Source of the DNA: Craspedostauros australis
Lineage: Eukaryota > Bacillariophyta > Bacillariophyceae > Mastogloiales > Achnanthaceae
DNA: 64,000 bases
NCBI GenBank assembly: GCA_026770025.1
Contig: JAMXDE010000043.1
Location: 1 to 64,000, forward strand
Reading direction: 5' to 3'
The position numbers were made by a program, and so were the translations under genes. This document shows, in pieces, positions 28,931 to 39,470 of this stretch. The notes beneath the pieces are model-generated. The model saw only the letters and a program-made list of their open reading frames with translations, did no database searches and was not told the DNA's origin. Positions within the stretch are counted from its first letter, which is position 1, and each line of letters begins with the position of its first letter.

Positions 28931-29686
28931 CTACGCACACTCCAGAAAGATATCCTTACGCGTCATCTCATCGACAACGGCCGGATGGCTCTGCCGCCGC
29001 TGCCGCCTGCTCTTCTGACTGCGCTTCTGCTGCCGCTGCATCACCTTCATCTGCGTCTTCATGCGCTGCTGCAGAATGAGCTGCGACACGGCGATGGCAC
29101 TCTGAATCTCCTGCACGGTGATGCCGTTCTGGCGCAACCGCACATGCCGTTGCTGCGGCGTCAGTGGTTGCAGCGTGTTGCGTCTATTGTTGAGCAGCGA
29201 CGTCGTCATGGAACACAGCACCGAGGATCGGCGGCGCGGCAGCGATCGCGAGGAGTCGTTGAGAACAGCAGTGTACTCTCGGCTCGGTTCCCACTGCATC
29301 GTCAGCGGCGGTCCGATCGCCACAGGTCCGACGCCCAACGTGGTCGGCATCTCGCGGATCTCGACCATCGGTGCGAAGCGCACTTGCTTGGGGTCCTCGA
29401 ATGGACAGTAGTAGTCAGCGTCGCTGGACTCCGAGGACAGGGAGCACCGCATCGTTGGCAACGTCTCGATGGACGACAGCGATGCGGAGTGCTTGCAATC
29501 GTAAGCACCGTCCATCTCGAAGACGAAGCCGCGCTGCTGCCTGCGATCGCTCTTGTGCAGCGATGTGCGCGGCGCAGCATCATGAGTGCTGTCGTTGCAG
29601 CTGCTGTCCATTCCAGTCATTTGCGGTGGTGCAGCGGGAGTGTCCAACATTGTCAACACTGAGAGAGGTTCTATCATTGTCGTCAT
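28931..29686 (-). CDS. VRF/GxPLxxxW-family protein, paralogue 2
   Basis: ATG at 29686; 251 aa. Residues 102-132 read VRFAPMVEIREMPTTLG...GPPLTMQW, the same block as in 14387-15628 and 60459-61952. A helical segment at about 176-200 (LTPQQRHVRLRQNG...EIQSAI) aligns with the one in paralogue 1, and a very basic Gln/Arg-rich coil (QQRMKTQMKVMQRQQKRSQKSRRQRRQ) precedes the C-terminus. Same strand and order as paralogue 1, so the pair probably arose by tandem duplication before the 11.8-kb element separated them. Function unknown. Confidence 0.75.
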   Translation of the reverse strand: MTTMIEPLSVLTMLDTPAAPPQMTGMDSSCNDSTHDAAPRTSLHKSDRRQQRGFVFEMDGAYDCKHSASLSSIETLPTMRCSLSSESSDADYYCPFEDPKQVRFAPMVEIREMPTTLGVGPVAIGPPLTMQWEPSREYTAVLNDSSRSLPRRRSSVLCSMTTSLLNNRRNTLQPLTPQQRHVRLRQNGITVQEIQSAIAVSQLILQQRMKTQMKVMQRQQKRSQKSRRQRRQSHPAVVDEMTRKDIFLECA

Positions 29687-29725
29687 GCCTGTCCTGTTGT
29701 GATCAGTCGCAGTAGTATGCCTGAG

Positions 29726-29768
29726 TATGTGATGCTATGTGATGCTATGTGATGCTATGTGATGCTAT
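29726..29768. repeat. 10-bp tandem repeat (TATGTGATGC)n
   Basis: About four copies of a TATGTGATGC unit lie 40 bp upstream of the minus-strand gene 28931-29686, followed by degenerate TATGTAGTGC-like units to about 29830. It sits in the presumed promoter/leader. Confidence 0.85.
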
Positions 29769-31423
29769 TATATGTAGTGCTATGTAGAATAGTGCTCTAC
29801 TCAATGCTGTGCAATGCCATGTAATGCAATGTAATGTAAGGTATTGTTGTGATGAATGGAAGCTCCGAATGGCATACGAGCTGCAGATCGTAGTTGATGC
29901 ACCAACGATAACGCTAGTTGTGGAGTGTTGTTGAGTGTTGTGGGTGATGAGTCGTGTTAAAGTAGACTAAAATAGAGCACACCCAATACCATCCAAACAA
30001 CTGCTTATGATGCTATATCTCAACACCACGCCATTGAAAATTAAAACTAGACAGTGTATCCGGACGTTTAGCTATCGCTTATTCTGAATATTGAAGTTAA
30101 ATTTGTATGAACTTTATTATTAATGTCGTTTTGGCTTGCTGTCTGTCAGGTGGTGAATGCCGCAAAAAGTTCTCAACAGCACCATGCTGCCCTACCTTCA
30201 GCACCCATGATCATCATCATCATCCTGGCATTCTCGTAATATGCGCACCACATTGGCTCCATATACGCCCCATCTATCCACTCCATGAAGCTCTCCGTGT
30301 TGGATGTGCATTGCACACCCCAAAGCCTCCCTGCGCTGAAACGCAGAAATTTTGAACACCCGATTTCGACGCGGATGCCATTCATATTTGGATCCGTATC
30401 TTGTCGATACAATCCTTGCAGCTCCTCCACATGCCCCTCATGCGTTCCCACATTCTCTGGCGACACACTGATGTGTTCAGAATGGGGTGGGAGTTCATAC
30501 CTCCAAAGTTACATCTCCATGTGATGATGCCACCATGGAGTTGTTTTGACACACCCCAAACAAACCATTTTGTGTGCATCCCAGGCTGCAGCCTCTTCCA
30601 GACAATCCAACTCGGAATATCTTCCATATCCTTGTTCCTGATTTGATTCCGAACACATCTTGTATGGGTGGCTTGGCGATCTGGGTGACTTGTCAATGGC
30701 ACCCATCACCAGCGAAGTCACGTGATGTGTCTGCTGCCACCCACCAAAACACTCTTGCCCTCCACTTGTTTCTTGCGGAGGGAACCTTCCAGGCCACCCC
30801 CGACCCTCAAACTTCGTGGCCACCTTCATATCATCCTCCTGGATGCGTCTTGCCCATCAATAGTTGTTGGAATCGCCTGTGCATTCCAGGCAGAGACCAT
30901 ATCCAACCAGCGGATTCTCCTCCAAATCGTGTCGGTTGCGCATGGGCCTGCCACGGTCCCAAATCAAACCACTCCGACAGACCCCTCTTGCTCATCCACC
31001 AATTTTTCCATGGCGGTTCCGCCAATACGCTCAGATCTTGCACTGGACCGCTGGTTATCGCAGCGCCGATGATGCCGTTCGACGGCGCTTGAGGAGTTTT
31101 GTTGTGTGTCTCCCTTGTCGTGTTGTTGTGTTGTGTTTGGTGTTCTCATTCAGTTTTTGCTGTTGGGGGCCATGGAGATTAACCACAATTCTACCAAATG
31201 TGCCCATCAATGAGAACACTTTGCGAGTCCCGAATTGCGGCTCCATTCCACAACACCAAAAACTATCCTCACAAAGTGGACAACGGAAACACTGCGCATC
31301 TCGAACCAGCTGCTCCTGTCTCTGTGATGCTTGTAGTTATAGTTTGTACAACAATGTAGAATGACTATGACCCTCCACATGGGAGAGAGCGGATGATACA
31401 ATGCACCTTGTGACTGTCCTCCC
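29769..31423. other. Unassigned region, possibly decayed coding DNA
   Basis: The first 340 bp are AT-rich. From about 30110 to 31090 several overlapping minus-strand frames of 70-106 codons (for example 30831-31043, 30509-30829 and 30173-30466) succeed one another with frame changes and share a Trp/Gly-rich style, which suggests one old protein (perhaps a transposase) broken by frameshifts. I could not recognise the family. Confidence 0.3.
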
Positions 31424-31846
31424 ATGTTGCCCATGCCCTCTGTGATGCGCTGTGCTGTGCTGTGCTGTGCTTCGACGGCTGATGATGCGGTGCGCTGTGT
31501 TGCTGTCCTCGTGTTTCTGGTGTGTGTTGCGACGCGCCTTTCAACTCAACTGCAGCCTCCATCAACACAGCACACACCATCCTGCAATCACTGTGATCTT
31601 CAGCTCGCAAGCATGATGCTCGCTGGTGACTATGTGAAGGTGACATCCCACACGGACTCACATGGCAGGGTTCATGACCTTGGTGTGTGTCATGTCCACT
31701 CGCTGATGAAGCTGAATGTTGAGGGCGTTACCATCAAACGTGATGGACCTCTCGCACCAGGAAAGGTGGCAATGGTCATGGTGACCCCAGTGATGTCCAG
31801 AGGGCACATGTACATCGTTCGTGAGGATCTGTGCAAACCACACAGC
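31424..31846 (+). other. Possible coding remnant ended by a solo LTR
   Basis: A + frame is open across this stretch; residues encoded from about 31614 on (MLAGDYVKVTSHTDSHGRVH...MYIVREDLCKPHS) look protein-like. The frame enters the solo LTR at 31847. I do not recognise the protein. The first part, with CTGTGCTGTGCTG runs, is low complexity. Confidence 0.3.
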
Positions 31847-32648
31847 TGTCGAGATGTACATGTGAGTATATGTCGAGATGTACGAGTATATGTGCATCGT
31901 TCACCCGTTATTCTCTCATACGCACTTGGACGGTATAACTACATTCGTGTCAATAGTATGCTGTGATTTGTCAGAATTACAGTGGAAATGGAACACACGA
32001 AAATGAGCAGAATTTCTGGAGGAAATTTGCAATCGACGATTTCTGAGAGAATTGGAAGATCGTCCGTCCATCCATCAATGGTACCAAGAGAATCTCGAGG
32101 TACTTCCCAACTAAACCTCAGATGACGATATCATCTGACAGACTGCTGCATCACCAATGGAACGTGACATCTGGAGAGCAGAAGGACGCCTACTGACGTC
32201 GACAGGATGTCATCATGTCACCATGTCGACATCTGTCTCCAAGTCAGAGCAGGAGGCGAGGATCCGATGACCGAAGGGCATCAAGATCATGGATACAGGA
32301 GATAAACTTCAAATGGCAAGTACTCATGGAGTAGGAACCAGTACTGAATGAACGGAGTATTGAATGCGGAGTACACATCGAACACGGAGTATCGTGTGGC
32401 ACGAAGTACACGATGCTGAGACAGAGAGAGAGAGAGAATATGAAGAGCAGTGAGAGAGCATCTCGCACACCAACTCATAGTCGGAGACTGAATCTACGAA
32501 ACAGATTGAAGCGCCGAGAGCATCGGGCAAGAGAACGAACGGACACCGAGAGGATCGGAGTGCCAACGTAATGAAATAGCAAACGAACGACTATCAACCA
32601 ACACCATCTTCCACGACCGCAGGTTACCGTGAGCGGAACTTGCCAACA
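31847..32648 (+). repeat. Solo LTR of the element A/B Copia family
   Basis: The 802-bp sequence is the reverse complement counterpart of 7917-8709, starting TGTCGAGATG and ending TTGCCAACA, with scattered substitutions and small indels, including a longer GA tract at about 32417-32437. No internal Copia sequence adjoins it, so it is a solo LTR from LTR-LTR recombination. The 5-bp flanks (ACAGC left, GATGG right) do not match, so no target duplication is visible. Confidence 0.9.
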
Positions 32649-34145
32649 GATGGGAGACATCCATGCCCTCTGTCATGGTGGAACAATGAACCACAGATTT
32701 GATGATGAGTACATTGCAATGCCCATGATGGAGTTGTGCAAGGTTATGGATGAAGACAAGGGTACTGGGCAAGTCGATTTGTTGGAGTGATGGTGATGGT
32801 GCAAAGTGGAAATGGTGATTACTCCACTGCTGTGTCACACATTCCAAGTCACTCATTGGCTCAACACTTCCACACACATGCAGTGAAAAGACAATGGCAA
32901 GTGTGCATGTGGTATAGAAGGTGGTGCAGGTGATGTACTCCATCATACAATGGATAGCTCACACTTCATGATTTGGTTCAGTTGCGGATAGCAAGATGGG
33001 ATGAATGTACCCATGAGTGGGTGAGGAGCTTGGAATATCAACAGCATCGAACCTCAGTCGCAGTCACTATTGACACTTTCATTGTCATCACATTGTTGGG
33101 TCCTTGCAGTATGCAAGCATTCACCCGATTGTTCGAACCAGCCATTGGGCAGCTGGTGAGCCGACGAGCGAAGAAAGAGCCATACACCTTGCCAATTGTG
33201 CTTTGGTCAAGCTTGATGCAACTAAAGCATACCTTTGCAATACCCAGAGGATTTCCAACACTTGTGTCCTCATTTCTGCATCTAACAATACTCTGAATGA
33301 TCACTTGATGAAGCTTGTGAATGTTGCGATGACATCTGACTCGACACGTGTGGGTGGCTCTTGATCTGGATTTGGTGCACAATTGGGATCAAGCTGAGCA
33401 AAAAGATAGAACAAGAGACAGTGTGCAAGCAGGAGAGCAGTCAAGGGGATGTCATGTGACACCAATTGAAGATTGTCAATGATGTGATCATGTATGTGCT
33501 GATAGTGAAACTATGCTCACCTGGCTCTACTCTTGCACCATCTTGGATTGCTCCTGTTGGAGTGTGCAAGGCTTGCTTTGGTCCAAGCAATTGGTTGGAT
33601 TTGCGAATACTCCGATGTTCAAAGCAGTGTATTTCGTGTGCAATGTATTGGTACCATATGATGCATTGGTGCCAAGCCATTGTTTTTCACATCTCAGGAC
33701 CAATTCACCTCAGGGTGTGTGTGTCTTGAGCAATGCTCCAGCTTGACAACTTGGCCAATGGCATTGTTGGATCAAAGATGTGCAGCATTGGCATCAATGC
33801 TGAGACATCGCACACATCTCCAGCATGATGCGTGATCTGGCCTCAGCTCTGCCATCCGTAAGCTTCACGTTTCCGCACAAGGCGTGCATCCTCCACCCGA
33901 ACTTGTTCAGATGGGGGAATTGAAGCACCAGCGATCGCGCTCATCATCTGGACAGTGTTTGCAGAAGGAAGTGTGCCAGGGACTTCCGGTAAAACGGACT
34001 ATCGGACTAACGAACAGCATCACCATCTGGTTAACGGACATTCGTAGTCGTGAATGCGAATTCCTTCGTCGTGGTTGGCAAGTCTTATTCGGACATTCTG
34101 GTTTTATCAATCCGTGATAGAATTGTCTCTAGCCCACATCGAACA
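32649..34145. other. Unassigned repeat-like region
   Basis: Directly after the solo LTR a short + frame (32650-32790, MGDIHALCHGGTMNHRF...) looks protein-like but ends in a stop; other short frames follow (for example 33104-33364). The base composition, rich in TGCAA/CATTG words, is unlike the neighbouring genes. I could not identify an element or gene. Confidence 0.3.
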
Positions 34146-34230
34146 AAGATGCCCTATTTAGGGCACGCTTTGAAAAGATGCTCTATTTAAGGCACGTTTT
34201 GAAAAGGTGCCCTAAATAGGGCATTTTTGA
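34146..34230. repeat. Three tandem copies of a hairpin-forming motif
   Basis: Three units of about 28 bp follow one another: AAGATGCCCTATTTAGGGCA, AAGATGCTCTATTTAAGGCA and AAGGTGCCCTAAATAGGGCA, each followed by a CGTTTTGA-like spacer. Each unit is nearly self-complementary (TGCCCTA...TAGGGCA), and unit 3 has the reverse-complement centre of unit 1, so the block can fold within and between units. Confidence 0.8.
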
Positions 34231-34380
34231 CATCGCACAGATACGAGTCGCAAGTGGCGACGACAATGTCTGAAGGACACTGCAACCAAGACTAATAAAA
34301 TCTCATTCACGACAAATATTGTTCGTAAGCCCGTTAGAATGAACTCGAACCAGCATGTCCGGAGGAGATATGGAGTACTC

Positions 34381-34564
34381 AACAACACAACACAACACAA
34401 CACAACACAACACAACACAACACAACACAACACAACACAACACAACACAACACAACACAACACAACACAACACAACACAACACAACACAACACAACACAA
34501 CACAACACAACACAACACAACACAACACAACACAACACAACACAACACAACACAACACAACACA
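34381..34564. repeat. Pentanucleotide satellite (AACAC)n, about 36 units
   Basis: About 180 bp of AACAC units with practically no interruption. It begins 122 bp beyond the stop of the minus-strand gene at 34687, probably in or near its 3' UTR. The repeat contains no stop in most frames, which creates spurious long frames on both strands. Confidence 0.97.
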
Positions 34565-34686
34565 GTACAGCACTCTTAGTCCATTGCGAGATCAAGTGTA
34601 TCGTATTGTTGCAGTGTCTTCCATTATATAATAGTATGGAATAGTAATAATACAGATGATAACAATGATCCCAAGGTGTGCCTCCC

Positions 34687-35991
34687 TCACGACACCTTCT
34701 GCCGCTTACGATCAAATCCCAGAAGGCACGCCAACCGTGATTCGGGATGAAAGTCCAGCGCGCGCTTGTTGCGGTTACCTTCCTCCATCGTGGCGTTGCG
34801 ATTGTCCTGGAAGTCGTTCCGAGTCGATGATTTGTGCTGCGTGAGGTTGTTGTGCGATGGCGCGTACATGGCCTGGAAGGATGTGGTGAGCAGCGGCGGG
34901 GAATCCGATGTCGTTGGATGCAGCTCGGATATGGATGGCAGAGACGGTCGCGTGAGATGTTGCGGCGTTTTGTGGATGTGCGCTGTCTTGAACAGTGGGG
35001 CTGTAACGTGAGTGGGCGTGTCGCTGTGATCACCGGTTTGGCCATGAACGAGATCCGTCGCTTCTTGCAGCACGGCTGCCGCTGACTGTTGCGGGGGTTC
35101 GTTCCTGTGGATGCTGGTATTGTGCTTGTTGCTTGTGTTGTTCGTTGTGGCGTTTGCAGTGTTGGCGGAGACATCGAGAGAACAACCAGTGGAACCATCA
35201 CTGGCCTCCTTGTGACAGCGATAGGCCTGAACGTAGTCCCGAATGCCTTGCGCCAAAGCCGCCTCATGCGCCCATGAGGAGCACTCCAACGAAACCTTGC
35301 AGAGGAAGTCCTCCTTGCTCATGGACAGGGATGCTTCCGTCTGCTCGTTCTTGCTTTGGTTGTAATGCTGCTGGGCTCGAATGACGCACTTGCGGGCCAG
35401 GCCCTTCATCTGCGATCGATCTGTGTTGTAGCGCTCCAGACCGCTGCTGTCCACGGCGATGCCCGCCATCGTGCTGGCGTTGGCGTCTGCGGTGCCCTGT
35501 TGTTGTTGTTGTTGTTGCTGAGCATAGATCAAGGCGGAAAGAAGAGCCACCTTGCGAAAACGGGACAGCTCCGACAAGGGATACCACAGATCCTTCTTGG
35601 CTTCCTCCTTGTCCAGGACGATGCAGCAGTCGCACGAGATGACCTCAACGCAGGCTGGGTTGCCATCATCGCCATCATCATCGTTGCTGTGTCGGAAGCG
35701 CACTCTATTGCTCTTGTTGTTGCTCTTGTTGATGCGTTTGGGATCATCATGATGTTGCGAGTTGGATGGAACCGAACTGTCTTCATGATTCTGCTGCGGA
35801 CACTGAGGCTTGACACCATCTTGACAGTCGGGATCACCGTGACCGGCCGGCACGCAGAGAGGCTGCGCAGCTGAGACATCATTCTGCGGAAGGCAGTCAT
35901 CTTTCGCAGCCGCGTTTGCTTCCTTCTGGACACCATTCGCCGCTGCTTTGACGTTGGACGTGCCGTTCCACAGACTCGCGACTCGCATCAT
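34687..35991 (-). CDS. LWY-motif diatom protein with C-terminal NLS-like tail
   Basis: ATG at 35991; 434 aa, no intron needed. A VRF motif at residues 97-99 is followed by an acidic run, a V-V-S-C segment and DLWYPLSELSRFRKVALLSALI (about 134-155), then poly-Gln (158-165), SGLERYNTDRSQ...ARKCVIRAQQ (183-208) and an Ala-rich helix with HEAALAQGIRDY. This VRF - LWY..EL..F - GLE arrangement is one I associate with an uncharacterised, expanded diatom family. The last third is disordered (Ser/Thr/His/Asn). The very C-terminus, FDRKRQKVS, looks like a nuclear localisation signal. A related LWY protein is at 62877-63800. No biochemical function can be assigned. Confidence 0.75.
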   Translation of the reverse strand: MMRVASLWNGTSNVKAAANGVQKEANAAAKDDCLPQNDVSAAQPLCVPAGHGDPDCQDGVKPQCPQQNHEDSSVPSNSQHHDDPKRINKSNNKSNRVRFRHSNDDDGDDGNPACVEVISCDCCIVLDKEEAKKDLWYPLSELSRFRKVALLSALIYAQQQQQQQQGTADANASTMAGIAVDSSGLERYNTDRSQMKGLARKCVIRAQQHYNQSKNEQTEASLSMSKEDFLCKVSLECSSWAHEAALAQGIRDYVQAYRCHKEASDGSTGCSLDVSANTANATTNNTSNKHNTSIHRNEPPQQSAAAVLQEATDLVHGQTGDHSDTPTHVTAPLFKTAHIHKTPQHLTRPSLPSISELHPTTSDSPPLLTTSFQAMYAPSHNNLTQHKSSTRNDFQDNRNATMEEGNRNKRALDFHPESRLACLLGFDRKRQKVS

Positions 35992-37566
35992 GGTTGTTCT
36001 ATGCAGAGTATAAGCGTTGCTGTTGATTATTGTGCACGACCTAGAGCACCAATACCAATACGGGAATCAGAACTGGTGTCAGGATGGTGTTGATTATGGA
36101 GTTGAGCACGTCGATGCGGTTGGGATGAACCAGGAGTGTGCTCAGCTTTCTCGATCAGCAGACAGCCTTTGTGGATGTGGCAGATGGCAGCAGCACCTTG
36201 CGTGTTGTTTCTCCGCGTGCTGGTAGTCGCTCGCAACGGAATCGGTTGCGCCTTCGTCTTCAGCCAAGCGGTTCCGGACTTCTTCTTGCACCGATCTCTC
36301 TCTCTCTCTCTGCTCAACGCCCTCTTTCTTCAAACCGACACTTGGTGGGATGTCTGGTGCAGATCGCACTATTGTAATGTGATATAAGAGGAATGTAACT
36401 GCAACGGTGTTGGCAGGGGCTCTCGTGTCGAATGGCAAGCAAGGTTGTTGCTGATCTGGATCCAAGTACAGAGTGGTTGCCGAGCAGAGCGTCAAAGTGG
36501 AATGTGAGACGTTGTACCTGCAAGAGCGGCCCTTGTGTTGGCGCAACTGTCGTTGTGAAGTGAGACGCAGGTGCAGAGACTCCTGTTTTTGCTTCGGTTT
36601 TGTGCTGCTTCTCGCGACCAAAGGCACGATCATCACACACGCAATGTGTCCACCTTGTCGAATGAGCGTGGGTTTTGTGCCACATCGGTAAACAACACAC
36701 GTCACGATCGAGCACGGGTTCGGACGCACCAATACCATTGTGCTTCATCGCTACGCGGGCAACGCGATGCGCAATGACACCGCAACTTGCATCTCCGATT
36801 GTTTCCGTTTTCTTGAGAAATGTCATTATTGCTCCGCTTCACAGTCGGCATTTATCCGAAGTGTCACTCAACGCAAATAATGTGAAAACAGGTAGTATTA
36901 AAACGACCTTATCATACGAGCAACTATTAAGCGGAAAGTCGAACTTCAATGGTGGGCGAAGAACAGATGTTCTGATTCACATAGCACATTCACTACTCCT
37001 GCCACCGAACGTAACACGTTCGTCTTTCTCGTGGATCAACATGGAAGCGCCTTCTCACTTTGCGATAACTTCAAGATAACGATGCGATGTTGCATTGGTA
37101 CCAGAATGCCGCAAGCTACAAACGCGAACTTGAGTCAAACACTTAACAACGGCTTATGTCACAAAGGAAGGAGAAAAACGGCATTTTGCGGTTCAAGCAT
37201 CTCGCGAAGCGTTCTGCGGACACAAGTGCACGAATTGGATCATTCTTTTGGGGCACAAAATACTTGCATTCCGACAAGTTCCTGGAGCCGCATCGATGGA
37301 ACAGTCCTGATTCATGAATAAATGTATCCCGTATGACACACTACGACATCCTCAACAAACAATTGTAGAGCATGTACTCTACGAGCTACTCGATCGCAGG
37401 ATGATGCTTTGTGCAAGTAATCTCTATCAAATTACGATAGAGACAGGGTTTATCTACATTCGATGGAAGCGCTGTCGTGAGCATCCATTCGGAGGTGGAT
37501 TCTCATGCTCGCAATATGGACGAACGCAGCGCTTCCACCCTTGGGATGTTGGCGCTCATCGTGCCA
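35992..37566. other. Intergenic, no supported gene
   Basis: About 1.6 kb between the 5' end of the LWY gene and the 3' end of the HSF gene. A CT microsatellite lies at about 36296-36311. Frames on both strands are short or show no protein-like features. Confidence 0.45.
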
Positions 37567-39470
37567 TTATAATGGCACGGCGATCTGTTCCATGAACTCA
37601 TCGAAGATGGCCGACAAGCTTGAACAGGTTGATCGATCCGTCGGTTTAGCGCTGTCCACGACGTCTGTGGCGCAGCTCGTGTTCAATCCATACTGCTCCT
37701 GCTGCGGGCAGTTTGAGGCGCTAGGTGTGCCGTTGCAGTTCCGTGCAACGTTGTCTGTGGGATGGGTATTGATGACGAAGGGAGCAGAGAAATGAGGCGC
37801 AGCGCAGAGCCGAACGGAATACGAGAGGAGAAGAATGGTTGAGGATGTGTGAGATCTGTGGACAACGACAGTGCATTGCAAGCAACTCTCCTTCAGCACG
37901 CACGACGCGGCTTGCATGCGGCAGATCATGGTCGAGCAGAGTGGAGTGGAGGAGAGCCGCGTACTTACTCTGCTGTGCAGGTTGTGGTGCTTGTGTAGAA
38001 AAGGGCAGTGGATGTAGAGCTGAATCAAAATACTGTTGCTTTTGTTGTTTTTGCGCATTCACTGCCTCGTCTCCATCTTTCCACATATGTGCATTCACAT
38101 GCCATGGATCGCGAGATAGATCGAATTGCCATTGGTTGCACTCATTGTGATCGCCGATGTTTTCATCGGTCAGCGGCGAGAATACCGAGTTGGACTGCTG
38201 GGTAATGCAATCCTTGGCTGTGACCGGATGCTCATTGCTATGAATGGAGCTGATGGTGCTCATCCCCAACGAGCTGGACGATTCCGTTGAAGCGGAGTGT
38301 TGCAGTGGCGCATTCATGGAACTGCCCATGTTGGCGACGTCGGCCATCGGGTTCAAAGTGTCGAAGAACCGTTGCATGGGTGATATCGTCGATGCCGTGG
38401 CCGTGGATGCGACAACACCATGGGGCGCCAAGGACGGCGGCACCAACGGCTCATTGTTCCAGACCTGCTGCAGGCACTGAAACTCGGAGATAGTCGACTC
38501 AGGGGAGCTCTCGTCTGCGACTAGCACCGTCTTGAGCTGGGGAGATGACACCACTGCTGGGAACGACAATGGTTGCGTGGGAAACTTGGCATTCCCAGAG
38601 TTTGGGAGGGCCGGAAGAGACGATTGGATCTTGGGCATGATCCGCTGTGGGACGACCTGTGCCGACGCTTTGCTCTGCTTGGTCTGTTTGGCAAGGGCGG
38701 CCTTGGCCTTGCGCAATCCCTTGATCTTCGTGCGCTCCATGTGCCGGCAGAGTTCAGGGTTTCCTCGGATGAAATTCTTGTTGGTGTCTATTGGTACGGC
38801 CGTTGCGTGTTGTATTGGTGCGTACGTCACGGAGAAAGAGAAGAAGGAAGCAGAGATGGTGTATCCAAACGCGTTCATGCCGTGAGTATCATGAAGACCG
38901 ACGCATGTATTAATACGTCAATCACAAAATCAGGCGCAAAGGTGAAGCGATTCGCAAGTTGAATCCCTGTGCAACTTATACCATGCAACCACGAGGACGA
39001 GACCAACCGAAACCAACGATCACAACAGGATGGGCCCATCCAATGAACTTACAGCTTCCTCTTAACGGATTGCGACGTCCTCCATGCACGCAGCTGAAGC
39101 CCCAGATGTTGAGCTGCCGCACGAAGCTCTTGTACTTGGATTGATTGATGGAGTAGCGCGGGAGGATGACGTCGACGAATGCATCCCGGTCATGAATCTT
39201 GAAGGATTTGCCATCCTCATTCCAGGAGACGATGGAGACGAATTCCTTCTTGCGCGCATCCTCGAGAATCTGATGCAGGACTCCGGGGAATAGCGTCCTG
39301 AAGGCGTTGGTCTTGTCAACGGATGCGGTGTCGCTGGAGCTACTGTTGGTTGCGAACGAGAGGCAGTCGCTCTCGCTGGCCGAGACTTGGTTGGCAGCAG
39401 TAGCTGCAGCGGTAGTGGCAGCAGCAGAGGTCTCACCCATCGTGACACCTGCCGCCCTTGATTCGGACAT
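37567..39470 (-). CDS. HSF-type transcription factor, three exons
   Basis: Exon 1 39470-39053, exon 2 38787-37969, exon 3 37754-37567; introns 39052-38788 and 37968-37755 both begin GTAAGT and end AG. The spliced frame is 474 aa. The HSF DNA-binding domain spans about residues 57-165: FPGVLHQILED..., IVSWNEDGKSFKIHDRDAF, ILPRYSINQSKYKSFVRQLNIWGF and, after the first intron, the NFIRGNPELCRHMERTKIKG end typical of diatom HSFs. Intron 1 therefore splits the domain just after the recognition helix (RGS|Y). It lacks an obvious long leucine-zipper trimerisation region; the rest is Ser/Gln-rich, and the C-terminus (SAIFDEFMEQIAVPL) is acidic/hydrophobic like an activation motif. HSFs are the largest transcription-factor family in diatoms. 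The exon 2/3 join is inferred from splice signals and phase and is less certain than the first. Confidence 0.88.

Noticed and set aside
34381..34564. CRISPR-like array
   Set aside because: It is a simple pentanucleotide repeat with no spacers, in a eukaryotic genome.
34212..35267. 351-codon minus-strand frame with CCVVL repeats
   Set aside because: The frame is held open by the AACAC satellite and runs antisense-frame into the 34687-35991 gene; it is not a repeat protein.
38789..38878. Separate gene starting at ATG 38878 (minus) for the second half of the HSF
   Set aside because: The bases before 38788 are explained as intron 1: a GTAAGT donor, an AG acceptor and matching phase restore the HSF domain across the junction.
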